Shown: positions 40,689 to 51,478, numbered from the stretch's first letter. The stretch is DNA of 64,000 nt from an uncultured Alphaproteobacteria bacterium (GCA_951801825.1 CATOOF010000002.1:226441-290440); one strand, 5' to 3'. Made by a program: numbers and translations. Notes: generated from the letters alone by a model not told the origin.

Positions 40689-41438
40689 TTATTTCCTCCC
40701 CCGGATAAGCGCGTCGGGATGCTGTTCGAGATAATCGGTCAAATTCCGCAGGGAATTTGCCGCGCGACTGACATCTTGGACGGCATGATTAAAGTTATTA
40801 AGAGTGGCGGCTGATTTATTTGACAGCTCTCGGCTAACCCGGGCGGCCGGGCCTAATATCTCTTTGAACTCTACCAGCGTGGTGTTTAGATTTTCAACAA
40901 CATCCTTGAACGGTATGTTTTCAAAATTCGACGACAGCTCTGTCAGCGACGACAGGGTTGTTGGAATTTCTATTACCCCGTCGACCTCTCCTTTTGTCAT
41001 TTTGGTTTTTGCAGGCTTTACATCCAGTTCTATCATCAACTGGCCTGTTAGCAGGTTCTGATTTATTAAACGCGCATGCAACCCCTTTGCAATCAGTGCC
41101 GATATCAGCTTTTCTTCGGACCAGTCTTCGTGACCAGATGGCGTGGATATTATTTTCTGAATGTTGTTAAAAGCAATATAAACAGGGATGTTAAATTCAT
41201 GAGTCTTGATGTCAGGAACTATCTCTATTTTTACAACCTTGCCTACCTCAACCCCGCTTAACACAACCGGCGACCCGATGGACAGCCCCTTTATCGATTC
41301 TTGAAAATACATAACGTACAAATCTTTGTTACGGTTCCGATACCCGGCCCCGAATGCAATTATTATTATCGCCAGGAATGCAAAAATTCCAGCCAAGATA
41401 AAGGCGCCAACTGTTTTTTTATTTGCTTGAGGTCTCAT
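40689..41438 (-). CDS. MCE/MlaD family protein
   Basis: YVMYFQESIKGLSIGSPVVLSGVEVGKVVKIEI. Confidence 0.9.
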   Translation of the reverse strand: MRPQANKKTVGAFILAGIFAFLAIIIIAFGAGYRNRNKDLYVMYFQESIKGLSIGSPVVLSGVEVGKVVKIEIVPDIKTHEFNIPVYIAFNNIQKIISTPSGHEDWSEEKLISALIAKGLHARLINQNLLTGQLMIELDVKPAKTKMTKGEVDGVIEIPTTLSSLTELSSNFENIPFKDVVENLNTTLVEFKEILGPAARVSRELSNKSAATLNNFNHAVQDVSRAANSLRNLTDYLEQHPDALIRGRK

Positions 41439-42167
41439 TTATTTTTTCCCCCTGGTTAAAAATTTCAATACGTCCGCATTGGGCGGCCGACGCAACAAAT
41501 CGTTCGGATTACCCCGTGCCGTTATCGTATGTGCGGTCGGGTCCAGAAATATGGAATCCTGGCCGACTGCAAATATGGAATCCAAATCATGCGACACCAT
41601 TACGATTGTTGTCCCCAGGCTACGATTAATTTCTAATATCAGCCTGTCCAGATTTCCTGCGGATATCGGATCCAAACCGGCAGACGGTTCATCCAGCAGC
41701 AGGATTTCCGGATCCAGCGCCAATGCACGGGCCAAACCAACACGCTTTTTCATACCACCAGACAACTGTGATGGATACATATTTCCAATTCCGGGAACAC
41801 CAGCCAGCGCCAGCTTTTCCGTAACAATTTTTTCAATACGTTCCGCCGAATAGTCTGTATGGCGCAGCAACGGCAACGCAATATTTTCCGACACGGTCAT
41901 AGAGGTAAACAATGCCCCACCCTGAAACAGCATGCCTATATTTCGCATGGTATCACCATCGACCGAAGAAGACGCAACCTCTATCTTTCCGCGCAGCGGC
42001 TTTAACAGCCCCGCCATTGCACGCAACAACGTACTTTTCCCGCATCCGCTGGGGCCCATTATTACAAACACTGTACCACGGCTGATTTCAAATGATATGT
42101 TTTTCAATATCGGTGATTTATCATATCCGACACTGATACCGGAAAGACGAATAATCGCATTTTTCAT
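41439..42167 (-). CDS. ABC transporter ATP-binding protein (MlaF-like)
   Basis: MGPSGCGKSTLLRAMAGLLKP, QLSGGMKKRVGLARALALDPEILLLDEPSAGLDPI. Confidence 0.93.
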   Translation of the reverse strand: MKNAIIRLSGISVGYDKSPILKNISFEISRGTVFVIMGPSGCGKSTLLRAMAGLLKPLRGKIEVASSSVDGDTMRNIGMLFQGGALFTSMTVSENIALPLLRHTDYSAERIEKIVTEKLALAGVPGIGNMYPSQLSGGMKKRVGLARALALDPEILLLDEPSAGLDPISAGNLDRLILEINRSLGTTIVMVSHDLDSIFAVGQDSIFLDPTAHTITARGNPNDLLRRPPNADVLKFLTRGKK

Positions 42168-43027
42168 ATCCCCAGCACCTCAAATACAAACGTGATAAAC
42201 CCGGTGGCAACAACCATCCACACAATGGCAGAAACCACCGCACGCGTTGTCGCGACACCAACCGCACCGGCATCACGGCCACAATAAATTCCATAATAAC
42301 ATCCGCACAGTGCAATTATTATGCCATATACCCAGCCATGAAATACGCCCACCAAAAAATTCTGCATTCCCAACGCCTGTATTGTATATGACGTATATTC
42401 CCCCAGCGGTATGTGAAACATGCCGCACCCAACCGCGGCACCACCCAAAATAGCCATAAAATCAGCCAGCAATGTTAAAATAGGCATGCAAACAGACATC
42501 GCGACCAACCGCGGCAGAACCAAAAAATCCATTCTGTTTATCCCGATTACCCGCAACGCATCCAGTTCCTCGTTCACGCGCATTGTGCCTATTGTTGCCG
42601 CATATGATGCCCCCGTGCGGCCGGCCATTATAATACCGGTCATCATTGCACCCATGATGCGTATGGCCGCAATGGCGACCAAACTGGCAACATATACCTG
42701 GGCGCCAAACAGTTTCAATTGAGCCGCACCAACAAACGCCAAAATCAAACCAATTAAAAAACTTATCAGGGAAACAATAAGAACCGCGCGCGGCCCAACC
42801 GTGTCAAATGCCGCCCACCAATCGACACGACGAACAAACACCCCGCCACGAACCCAGCGAACAACAGATGCAAACGCAGCATTTATAAACCCCAGGCCGC
42901 GGCATAGTGCTGAAAAAATACAAATTCCCCAGGCGCCGACATCTTCGATAAAGTTATTTGCGCGCCCAGAGGACGCCGTATTGCGACGTTGAGAACTTCT
43001 TAGAAAACAGCCTGTGTTTTGCGCCAA
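42164..43027 (-). CDS. ABC permease (MlaE family)
   Basis: GAMMTGIIMAGRTGASYAATIGTMRVNEELDALRVIGI. Confidence 0.93.
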   Translation of the reverse strand: MAQNTGCFLRSSQRRNTASSGRANNFIEDVGAWGICIFSALCRGLGFINAAFASVVRWVRGGVFVRRVDWWAAFDTVGPRAVLIVSLISFLIGLILAFVGAAQLKLFGAQVYVASLVAIAAIRIMGAMMTGIIMAGRTGASYAATIGTMRVNEELDALRVIGINRMDFLVLPRLVAMSVCMPILTLLADFMAILGGAAVGCGMFHIPLGEYTSYTIQALGMQNFLVGVFHGWVYGIIIALCGCYYGIYCGRDAGAVGVATTRAVVSAIVWMVVATGFITFVFEVLGI

Positions 43028-43173
43028 TTTTCCTTCCTACCCTTTATGTCTAATTAGAATATCATAAGGGTAATTTATGTGCAACCATTATAAGAATAAA
43101 TCATTAATTTTTTTAATGTTTTTGTTTACAATTCAATAAATATTGTGATAATATTCCTTTTACAGGAATATAA

Positions 43174-44022
43174 ATGACTATACGTGAACGTTTAACAAAA
43201 CACAAAAAATGGAAACAGAATCCGATCGAGCATGCATTGCATGCCGCGGATAAGGCCGCACGTGCGGCCCCGCAAATTATAAATTTGCGGGGATTGTGCG
43301 ATTTTTTAAAATCTCACTACGGAATAACAAACGTTACGCCCGTTGCATCAATAATATGTAATAAATTCCTGACCGGCACGGACGCCAATGGGCGAGAATT
43401 GTTTATAAAAACGGGTCATCACACAGGAATCTATGAAAATGAATATAATATGGGACGCCGTCTATATGACATAGACCCGGAGCATTTTTTAGAGCCACTG
43501 TATTACAACGATTTTGATACATTTAACTTTTTTGCAAATGAATATGCACGCGGCCAGACACTAAAAACCGCAATCATGACGAACGCGCTGAGCCGTGAAC
43601 AAAAATCGCGAATAATAAATGATATATGGATGATTTTTTCCGCCATGCGAAAATCCGACGTTGTTCATCGCGACGTGCGGCCAGATAATCTTATGATTAT
43701 TAACGGGCGATTGGTATTAATTGACTTTCAGTTGGCGGTATCCAAAACAAATTTTGTGGAACTGGAATATTTGGCGCAACGCCCGAATCGTCTGCGCAAA
43801 CTGGGCGGCACAAAATATAGATACAAACCGTTCGTATGGGATGACGCCTATTCATTGTTAAAAGTTATGGAATTTGTGGGCCGGGATAAATACTACGGTA
43901 TGCGTTACGACATAATTTATAAACACATAAAAGAACATGTTGGCCAAGACAAGCTTAAGACATCTGTGCGAGAAAACGATTTTCATCGTATGGTGCGCCA
44001 TATACGGGCACTTCATCTGTAG
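43174..44022 (+). CDS. Protein kinase-like fold protein
   Basis: VVHRDVRPDNLMIINGRLVLIDFQ catalytic-loop-like motif. Confidence 0.7.
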   Translation: MTIRERLTKHKKWKQNPIEHALHAADKAARAAPQIINLRGLCDFLKSHYGITNVTPVASIICNKFLTGTDANGRELFIKTGHHTGIYENEYNMGRRLYDIDPEHFLEPLYYNDFDTFNFFANEYARGQTLKTAIMTNALSREQKSRIINDIWMIFSAMRKSDVVHRDVRPDNLMIINGRLVLIDFQLAVSKTNFVELEYLAQRPNRLRKLGGTKYRYKPFVWDDAYSLLKVMEFVGRDKYYGMRYDIIYKHIKEHVGQDKLKTSVRENDFHRMVRHIRALHL

Positions 44023-44138
44023 TGTGACGTCAAATTCCGATTAACCCACAATATTTTATAATTAATAAAAAAAGAGGCAATCACCACACGAACACCATGT
44101 CCGCCAAAAATTAACCCGCCATGCGGCGGGCAAATTTC

Positions 44139-44229
44139 TGGCGGAGACGAAGGGATTCGAACCCTTGATACCGTTGCCGGTATACTACATTTCCAATGTA
44201 GCGCACTAGACCAACTATGCGACGTCTCC
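44139..44229 (-). tRNA. tRNA-Ser (anticodon GGA)
   Basis: GGAGACG/CGTCTCC acceptor, long variable arm, ttGGAaa loop, encoded CCA. Confidence 0.92.
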
Positions 44230-44245
44230 TGGTCTGGTTTGCAGA

Positions 44246-44626
44246 TTATTCCGCATCGTCCGCGGCAACCTCTGCCTCCTGCTCAATCTCGGACGCATCG
44301 GCCGGCGCATCAACCAATGCATTTTCCAATTCTGCATCTATCTCGCGCAGTAACGGATCCTCGGCACCGATTTCCAAAGACGCCTCGTCTGCGGATGGCA
44401 TCGGCGATTCCTTGTACGACTGTATGAATTCATGACGAACGTTTTCAACGTCCAGACGGCCACTGGCAATTTCACGCAGGGCAACAACTGTCAGTTTGTC
44501 GTTTGTTTTTTCAACAACGGATTCTGCACCGCCGTTCAAATCGCGAACACGCTGGGACGCCAGCATTCCAAGCTCATAACGGCTTTCTACAAATGGTAAT
44601 GTATCTGAATTCGTTGTACGGGCCAT
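44246..44626 (-). CDS. rpoZ: RNA polymerase omega subunit
   Basis: ESRYELGMLASQRVRDLNGGAE...KTNDKLTVVALREIASGRLD. Confidence 0.88.
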   Translation of the reverse strand: MARTTNSDTLPFVESRYELGMLASQRVRDLNGGAESVVEKTNDKLTVVALREIASGRLDVENVRHEFIQSYKESPMPSADEASLEIGAEDPLLREIDAELENALVDAPADASEIEQEAEVAADDAE

Positions 44627-44685
44627 TTCAAATCCTTTGTTGAAATCGTTTTTAACCCCGCTATAATGCCCTAAGGATGTGAAAA

Positions 44686-45924
44686 ATGCAAGCAGAAAAT
44701 AATAAAAACGATATTCGCACGCTCTCTTTCGGATGCAGACTTAATTCCCTGGAATCGGAAAAGATTCAATCTATGCTAAGCGGGCTTATCAATACAGCCA
44801 TAATAATAAACACATGTGCTGTTACCGCCGAAGGTGAACGCCAGTCAGGCCAGGCTGTACGCAAAGTCGCCCGCGAAAATCCAAATGTTCCATTATTTGT
44901 AACAGGGTGTGCTGCAACCCGCAACCCGGCATTATTCACAGAAATTCCAAACACTTTCGTTATCCATAACAGAGAAAAAATGCGCCCAGAGGCATATACT
45001 GATGCCATCGCCGGTGCACCTTGCGACATAAATGCGGCAAAAATAACATGCTTTAATCATCGCGCGCAACAAATGTCAAAACAGTTTATCCAGGTTCAAA
45101 ATGGATGCAACCATAGATGCGCATACTGTGTAACACGCCTGTTGCGCGGCCCGGCGGTATCATTTGAATATTCCACAATCTTAGCCGATGCAAACGCGGC
45201 AATAAAAAACGGATTTTCAGAAATAGTTTTAACCGGCGTTGATATCGCCAGCTATGCGGCGAACGGAATGCTGATATCCGATGTATGTCGCGCATTGTTA
45301 CGTGATGTGCCCGGGATTGAGCGCCTGCGCCTGTCTTCGATGGACCCGGCATCCCCTGAAATATTCAAAATAATAGATTTAATGGAGCAAGATCCGCGCA
45401 TGATGAGGCACATGCATTTATCTATGCAGTCGGGCAGCGACACCATTCTGGGCGCAATGGGTCGGCGGCATAATGCCGCGCTGGTCAGACGCATTGCGGC
45501 GCGCGGGGCTCAAATTGGCCTCACGTTCAGCTGGGACATTATTTGTGGTTTTCCCGGCGAAACAGATGAGCTGTGGCGCGAAACAATGCAACTGGTACAC
45601 GACACACGACCAATAAAAGTGCATGCCTTTCCGTTTTCGCCGCGCCCGGGAACGCCGGCCGCAGATATGCCGAACCAGGTGCCGCGCGAAATATCAAAAC
45701 AGCGCGTAAAGGACATATCAGATGCGGCGGGACGTTTGCGCACCGAATTCATGACCACACAGGTTGGGAAAACTGTTCAGGTTTTGGTGGAACAAAATAA
45801 TTCCGCACGCGACCCGCACGATATTTGTGTAAAGATTATCGGGGCAAAAATACCGGCACGCTCTGTATGCAACATTGTTGTCACAAACATAAAAGACGAC
45901 GCTTTTGTTGGGACGGCGGGATAA
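44686..45924 (+). CDS. mtaB: tRNA (t6A37) methylthiotransferase MtaB
   Basis: SFGCRLNSLESEKI, INTCAVTAEGERQ, VQNGCNHRCAYCVTRLLRGPA. Confidence 0.92.
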   Translation: MQAENNKNDIRTLSFGCRLNSLESEKIQSMLSGLINTAIIINTCAVTAEGERQSGQAVRKVARENPNVPLFVTGCAATRNPALFTEIPNTFVIHNREKMRPEAYTDAIAGAPCDINAAKITCFNHRAQQMSKQFIQVQNGCNHRCAYCVTRLLRGPAVSFEYSTILADANAAIKNGFSEIVLTGVDIASYAANGMLISDVCRALLRDVPGIERLRLSSMDPASPEIFKIIDLMEQDPRMMRHMHLSMQSGSDTILGAMGRRHNAALVRRIAARGAQIGLTFSWDIICGFPGETDELWRETMQLVHDTRPIKVHAFPFSPRPGTPAADMPNQVPREISKQRVKDISDAAGRLRTEFMTTQVGKTVQVLVEQNNSARDPHDICVKIIGAKIPARSVCNIVVTNIKDDAFVGTAG

Positions 45925-45970
45925 AAAACTGTTGCCATTGGCTTAATATTATTGCTAGGATTGGGGTATC

Positions 45971-47146
45971 ATGAAAAAGAAGATTTTTATACTGTTTTTA
46001 TCCATTATTACCGGTACGGCCCATGCTGAATTTTCTACAAAGGCCAAGTCCGCCTTTCTTATAGATTATGATTCGGGGACGGAAATCGTTGCAAAAAACG
46101 CAGATGTTTTAATGCCGCCATCATCTATGATAAAGCTGATGACGCTGGTGGTGCTGTTTGACGAAATAAAGGCCGGCAGAATCAGCATGGACGACCGTAT
46201 AACGGTTGGAAAAAATGCAGACTATAACGATCCAAAATGGTATCCGGCCAGTAAAATCTGCCTGGTAGAGGGTCAAACAATAACTGTACGCGATTTGATT
46301 TTGGGCCTGATTGTGTTGTCCGGGGGCGACGCATCGGTTGTTGTGGCGGAAAAACTGGCGGGGTCCGAGGCCGCATTTACAAAAATGATGCAGGACAAGG
46401 CGCGTGCAATTGACATGCCGCAATCTACATTCGGAAATGCATCCGGCCTGCCCGACCCAAATAATTTGATGACCAGCCGCGAACTGGCGACGCTGGCATA
46501 TCACATAATATCGGATTATCCTGATATATATCCAATGTTTGCAACCAAACGTTTTGAATTCGGCGAACATAAAACCGACTGGTGCCGGGAATGGGGGCGC
46601 ACACATACGGTTAATTATAACAAATTACTGTTTATAATGCCGGGGGCGGACGGATTAAAGACAGGCCACACCGCAGATGGCGGATATGGTATGGTCGCCA
46701 GCAGCAATGTTGGCGGGCGACGCCTGATTGGCATAATCAACGGATTTAACGGAAAGGGTCACGATGCACTGGCCGGGGAAATGAAAAAACTGTTGAATTA
46801 CGGGTATGCCAACACCACAAACAAACTGTTTTATCATGCCGGCGACAAAATTGCCGCAATTCCAGTATGGTATGGCCGGGCACCGCATGTAATTGCCACC
46901 GTAGAGAAAAATTTTGCGATAACACTGCCAAAATCAAACAGCATGGCGGGATTGCGCGTATTGGCGCGTTATAACGACCCACTGGCGGCACCAATTGCAA
47001 AAGGCGACCAGGTCGGCGAAATAATAGCTGAACAAAACGGCGTCGTTATTGCACGGGCACCATTGGTGGCGATGGATAAAGTTTCAAAGACTCAGTTTTT
47101 AGGGCGTGTGTTTCGTAACCTGCGCGTAATGTTTGGAGGCCGCTAA
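45971..47146 (+). CDS. D-alanyl-D-alanine carboxypeptidase (PBP5/6 family)
   Basis: SAFLIDYDSGTEIVAKNADVLMPPSSMIKLMT, SGGDAS, DGLKTGHTADGGYGM. Confidence 0.94.
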   Translation: MKKKIFILFLSIITGTAHAEFSTKAKSAFLIDYDSGTEIVAKNADVLMPPSSMIKLMTLVVLFDEIKAGRISMDDRITVGKNADYNDPKWYPASKICLVEGQTITVRDLILGLIVLSGGDASVVVAEKLAGSEAAFTKMMQDKARAIDMPQSTFGNASGLPDPNNLMTSRELATLAYHIISDYPDIYPMFATKRFEFGEHKTDWCREWGRTHTVNYNKLLFIMPGADGLKTGHTADGGYGMVASSNVGGRRLIGIINGFNGKGHDALAGEMKKLLNYGYANTTNKLFYHAGDKIAAIPVWYGRAPHVIATVEKNFAITLPKSNSMAGLRVLARYNDPLAAPIAKGDQVGEIIAEQNGVVIARAPLVAMDKVSKTQFLGRVFRNLRVMFGGR

Positions 47147-47150
47147 ACCA

Positions 47151-48050
47151 ATGGCACCAAAGAAAGCACCAGAATACACTTTTCCCGCACCGATGGATAA
47201 CGACACACTGGTCGGCCATGCGGATATTTTACAGTCATTCATGAATGCATGGAACGCACGCGATGCGCATCCCATCCACCCGGTTTGGATGCTGACCGGG
47301 CCACGGGGAATCGGCAAGGCAACGCTGGCATACAAAATTGCAAAAAACGTTTACGGAAATGTGGGCGATTTTTTTATCATTGACCTGGCACGCAACATTG
47401 ACAAAGACGGCAAAAACAAATCCGACGGCAAAGTTATATCGGTATACACCGTACGTGCAATGATTGAACGTATGCGAATGTCATCAATGTCGGGCGAATG
47501 GCGCGTTGTATTGATTGACTCTGTTGACGAATTAAACACCGCGGCGTCAAACGCAATACTGAAACTGTTGGAAGAGCCGCCGGCAAAGACACTGTTTTTA
47601 CTGGTTACGCACCAACTGGCAAATGTTTTGCCTACGGTTCGTTCCAGGGCACGCGTTGAAAAAATGCGGCCGCTGACCATTGCGCAGTTGCGCGAACTGT
47701 GCGCAAAATTTATACCAGATGCGGACATCAGTACGGCAACACTGAAACTGGCCAACGGCAGTTTCGGGAAAATAGCATCACTTAAATCATCTGGCGGCGA
47801 TGTCATATACGAAGACTTGATTGAGTTGCTGAAAAATCCGCGCGCCAGTTACGGCGACATAATGGCAATGTCGAAAAAAATTGCACCCAATCCAGCGCTG
47901 CATGGAATATTGCTGGATGCGGTGGCGGGATTTGGACTGGCCGACATGTATCCTGCGACAACACATGCAATTGCCGATATTGCACGGGTAAATCTGGAGC
48001 CTGAAATAGCGGTATTTAAAATCATTGCGGATATAAAAAAATGCTTGTAG
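47151..48050 (+). CDS. holB: DNA polymerase III delta-prime subunit
   Basis: HPVWMLTGPRGIGKATLAYKIAK...NTAASNAILKLLEEPPAKTLFLLVTHQLANVLPTVRSRA. Confidence 0.9.
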   Translation: MAPKKAPEYTFPAPMDNDTLVGHADILQSFMNAWNARDAHPIHPVWMLTGPRGIGKATLAYKIAKNVYGNVGDFFIIDLARNIDKDGKNKSDGKVISVYTVRAMIERMRMSSMSGEWRVVLIDSVDELNTAASNAILKLLEEPPAKTLFLLVTHQLANVLPTVRSRARVEKMRPLTIAQLRELCAKFIPDADISTATLKLANGSFGKIASLKSSGGDVIYEDLIELLKNPRASYGDIMAMSKKIAPNPALHGILLDAVAGFGLADMYPATTHAIADIARVNLEPEIAVFKIIADIKKCL

Positions 48051-48802
48051 ACACACACTGTCATTTGACGGATTCCACAATGTCTGGCGCCCAGTTGGGG
48101 GATGTTTTGCGCCGCGCACACCAGGCTGGCGTGGGAACAATTATTTGTCCCACCGCCGACCCGGCAGATATTCCCGCCGCGCTGGATATTGCAAAAAATC
48201 ACGACAATATTTTTGTTACAGCGGGCATACATCCTGAATACGCCGGCGCCGATGCCGACGCATATTTGACGGATACGGTACTGCGGAACCCGCGCGTGGT
48301 GGGCATCGGTGAAATTGGCCTGGATTATCATTACGGCGCAGAAAACCGAACCGCCCAAATAGAACTGTTTCTGAAACAGATTGACATTGCGCGGCGCAGT
48401 GGGTTACCGGTGGCAATTCACACCCGCGAGGCAGAGGCCGACACCGCACAAATCCTGGGCGGCGACGTCACAGGTGTAATGCACTGCTATACCAGTTCAT
48501 GGGATTTGGCAAAAAAAATGCTGGACCGCGGATTTTTCTTTTCAGCCAGCGGAATTCTGACATTTAAAAACTCTGATGAAATTCGTGAAACTTTTAAGAA
48601 AATCCCAATTAACAGAATTGTTATTGAAACAGACGGCCCCTACTGCGCCCCTGTGCCGCATCGCGGAAAAAAATGCGAACCGTTTATGGTTGCCGATACC
48701 GCACGTGTTTTAGCCGACTTGCACGGTATCGAGTTGCCAGAACTGGACATGATTCTTAGCGAAAATGTTCAAAGACTTTATCCTAAAATAACATTATCAT
48801 AG
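48041..48802 (+). CDS. TatD-family metal-dependent DNase/hydrolase
   Basis: LVDTHCHLTD, GIHPEYA, GEIGLDYHY, PVAIHTREAEADT, ETDGPYCAPVPHRGKKCEP. Confidence 0.94.
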   Translation: MLVDTHCHLTDSTMSGAQLGDVLRRAHQAGVGTIICPTADPADIPAALDIAKNHDNIFVTAGIHPEYAGADADAYLTDTVLRNPRVVGIGEIGLDYHYGAENRTAQIELFLKQIDIARRSGLPVAIHTREAEADTAQILGGDVTGVMHCYTSSWDLAKKMLDRGFFFSASGILTFKNSDEIRETFKKIPINRIVIETDGPYCAPVPHRGKKCEPFMVADTARVLADLHGIELPELDMILSENVQRLYPKITLS

Positions 48803-48841
48803 TAATTGCTTTTAGTTGGGCAACGTTGTAAAATATTAGCG

Positions 48842-49312
48842 ATGGCACGGCAAATTATTAAATCAGGTCAGGTTTCTGAAAATCGCAAGGCGCGATATGC
48901 GTACTCTATCGAAGACACGATAGAGGCCGGCATCGCATTAACCGGGGCCGAGATTAAGTCCATTCGATACGGCCTGGTTACAATCGTAGACGGGTTTGTT
49001 CAGAAAAGAGACGACAATCTGATGCTGGCCGGGATAGAAATCCAAAAATTACCAACCGCGGCACGTATTACTAATTTTGACGAACGCCGACCGCGCCAAT
49101 TACTGTTGCATCGCGCCCAGATTAACCGTTTGGCCGGGAAACTGCAGGACAAGGGTGCAACAATAATTCCATTAAAGCTGTATTTTAACAACCGCGGCCG
49201 TCTTAAGGTTTTGCTGGGGGTGGGATATGGAAAAAATAAAATAGACAAGCGCGAAACAATAAAACGCCGCGAGTGGGATAAAAACAAGGCCAGAATTTTA
49301 AAAAAGTCGTAA
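48842..49312 (+). CDS. smpB: SsrA-binding protein
   Basis: NRKARYAYSIEDTIEAGIALTGAEIKSIR...KLYFNNRGRLKVLLGVGYGKNKIDKRETIKRREWDK. Confidence 0.96.
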   Translation: MARQIIKSGQVSENRKARYAYSIEDTIEAGIALTGAEIKSIRYGLVTIVDGFVQKRDDNLMLAGIEIQKLPTAARITNFDERRPRQLLLHRAQINRLAGKLQDKGATIIPLKLYFNNRGRLKVLLGVGYGKNKIDKRETIKRREWDKNKARILKKS

Positions 49313-49428
49313 AGTATGAATGCATCCAAAATCGTTACAGAAAGAGATTATCCGCCGGTTGGCGGATCTTTTGCTTGTATAAACATAGGCGCGCGATTAT
49401 CATTGAATAACAGGGAAAGGGGTATGTC

Positions 49429-49743
49429 ATGAAAAAAATATTCGCGACAGTATTGTTTATATCGGCACTGGCGATGCCAATATGCGGACACGCCAACCGG
49501 CCGGACGGCGATTTGCCCCAGTATGACAATCTGCCAAGCAATCCAAATATGTGCTGGGAAAACGGCCAAATGGTTTATTGCCCGGCCAACGCCCCTAAAA
49601 AATCAAAAAAACATAAAAACACCGGCGAAATTGTTGTTATTTCTGTTGTCGTGGGCGCGGTGTTTGTTGGCGCAATGTATTATATATTTAAAAAGATGCC
49701 ATCTGAAAAAAATCCCGGCCAGGTTAAATTAATGGAATTTTAG
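49429..49743 (+). CDS. Small secreted/membrane protein
   Basis: Signal MKKIFATVLFISALAMPICGHA and C-terminal TM helix. Confidence 0.6.
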   Translation: MKKIFATVLFISALAMPICGHANRPDGDLPQYDNLPSNPNMCWENGQMVYCPANAPKKSKKHKNTGEIVVISVVVGAVFVGAMYYIFKKMPSEKNPGQVKLMEF

Positions 49744-49784
49744 CAAACGCCCCAATTTGGGGCGTTTGTTCACAGTATCTCATA

Positions 49785-50279
49785 TCAAGAACCAGAATAA
49801 TAACAGTTTGCCGCATACACCCCCGAACCATTAGTTTCATTAAAAGCGGTGTCTTTTGGAATATAGCACTCAGAACTCTGCAGCGCACCCGGCCCAGACG
49901 TTGTGCCCGGCGCATCACATGGGGTGCAGCTGCGACTGAAACATATGTTTTCCGGAGCACCGTAATAGCCTTTTGCGCATCTGTAACTGGTCACGGCAAG
50001 ACATGAATTATTTACACACCCTTTGCTTGTTACCTGTTCACAGCCCTTTACTATTTCGATAGAGGTCGTACCAACGCATGTTAAGGGATCACAGTCAATA
50101 ACATCCCCTGGTTTTATTGTACATGGGGGACAGCAAAAGGAACCATATTGGTTACATCCGCCCGAAATATCTAACCTGCACTCAAAACAATCAATAGGAT
50201 CCCCTGAATCGGTTGCATTGGCCGCATTTATATATATTAGACCAGACCCAAGAGCGGTCAATATTAATTTAGCTTTCAT
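49785..50279 (-). CDS. Secreted cysteine-rich protein, unknown function
   Basis: CAGGAG then MKAKLILTALGSGLIYINAANA; CFECRLDISGGCNQYGSFCCPPC; C-terminal GSGVYAANCYYSGS. Confidence 0.7.
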   Translation of the reverse strand: MKAKLILTALGSGLIYINAANATDSGDPIDCFECRLDISGGCNQYGSFCCPPCTIKPGDVIDCDPLTCVGTTSIEIVKGCEQVTSKGCVNNSCLAVTSYRCAKGYYGAPENICFSRSCTPCDAPGTTSGPGALQSSECYIPKDTAFNETNGSGVYAANCYYSGS

Positions 50280-50309
50280 TTGCTCGTATCTCCTGTTCGT
50301 TTTTGCATC

Positions 50310-50413
50310 GAAAAAACCACCCAAAATATGAGTGGTCAGGAGGTTCAGAACAATCGTATGAATTGTGTGCTTATTCTTTATATTCGCAACCCTCCTGACC
50401 CCGGGTTCAGGAG
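50310..50413 (-). promoter_or_regulatory. Candidate attenuator-like leader, copy B of three-copy family
   Basis: Plus coordinates: CTCCTGA(50392-50398)/TCAGGAG(50407-50413); GGTCAGGAGG(50334-50343)/CCTCCTGACC(50391-50400); terminator stem 50316-50320/50332-50336 followed on minus by T6; gene SD follows. Confidence 0.6.
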
Positions 50414-50553
50414 TTGTTCGTCCGTATATAAAAACAGGCGCAGGCGCGCCATCATCTATATCCTGACGCATACGCAGAGGTTCTGACACCCCGCCGGCGA
50501 AACTCTCGCCAGGCACATTTATTATATCGCGCAATCAAGTATAATGCAATAAC

Positions 50554-51471
50554 TTATTCGGTCGCGGCGGCGCGTGGATGCGCATGCGAATATATATTAC
50601 AAATCTCGTCCATATTAACACGGGTATACAACTGGGTGGTGGACAGCGACGAATGACCCAATAATTCCTGCAGACTGCGCAGATCCGCCCCGCCCGATAA
50701 TAACACCGTCGCAAAAGTATGACGCAGTGCATGCGGCGTCACATAGTCCGGCAGTTGCAGATAATTACGCAGATTTTCCACAACCTTTTGCGCCATACGC
50801 GGCGTCATTGGCAGACCGCGAATACTGCGAAACAAAGAATCTTGGGGGGCGGCGCCAAACGGACGTATTGCGACATATTTATCAATCGCATCATATACAG
50901 GGGCCAGTATTGGAACAATGCGCTGTTTGTTGCCTTTTCCGGTAATGCGCAAAACATCAGGCCGCCCCGCAATATCAGAATTTCGCAGGGACAAAGCCTC
51001 TGATATGCGCAGGCCGCAACCAAACATCATCATAACCAGCGCCCAATCGCGCGCGGCAATCCAGGGCTCATTAGAATCCACAGCCTTTATGGCATCATGC
51101 ATACTTGCCACATCGGACGCGGCAATCGCCTTGGATACCTTGCGCGGAATTTTTGGCGATGATATCAACCCAATCGAATCATTTGAAACGTTATAGTGCT
51201 TTTTTAGAAATCTATAAAACGAACGCATTGAAGACATCGCGCGCGCCGTTGACTTATGCGATAATGCCCGACGCCCACGCGACGCCAGCCATGCACGAAA
51301 ACATAGCGTATCGGCATGCGCCATATCTGACAATTCCGGAGCCGCGCCCGAATAATCCTGATAGAACTCTAAGAAATCCAGGATATCGGAATTATAGGCC
51401 GCCACAGTGTTCACAGAATAATGCCTGGTCTGTGTCAGATAATCTGCAAATGCGGTGACGGCCTGATTCAT
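50554..51471 (-). CDS. Tyrosine site-specific recombinase (XerC/XerD-like)
   Basis: MMFGCGLRISEALSL...GKGNKQRIVPI...HALRHTFATVLLSGGADLRSLQELLGHSSLSTTQLYTRV. Confidence 0.94.
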   Translation of the reverse strand: MNQAVTAFADYLTQTRHYSVNTVAAYNSDILDFLEFYQDYSGAAPELSDMAHADTLCFRAWLASRGRRALSHKSTARAMSSMRSFYRFLKKHYNVSNDSIGLISSPKIPRKVSKAIAASDVASMHDAIKAVDSNEPWIAARDWALVMMMFGCGLRISEALSLRNSDIAGRPDVLRITGKGNKQRIVPILAPVYDAIDKYVAIRPFGAAPQDSLFRSIRGLPMTPRMAQKVVENLRNYLQLPDYVTPHALRHTFATVLLSGGADLRSLQELLGHSSLSTTQLYTRVNMDEICNIYSHAHPRAAATE

Positions 51472-51478
51472 TGTGTTA

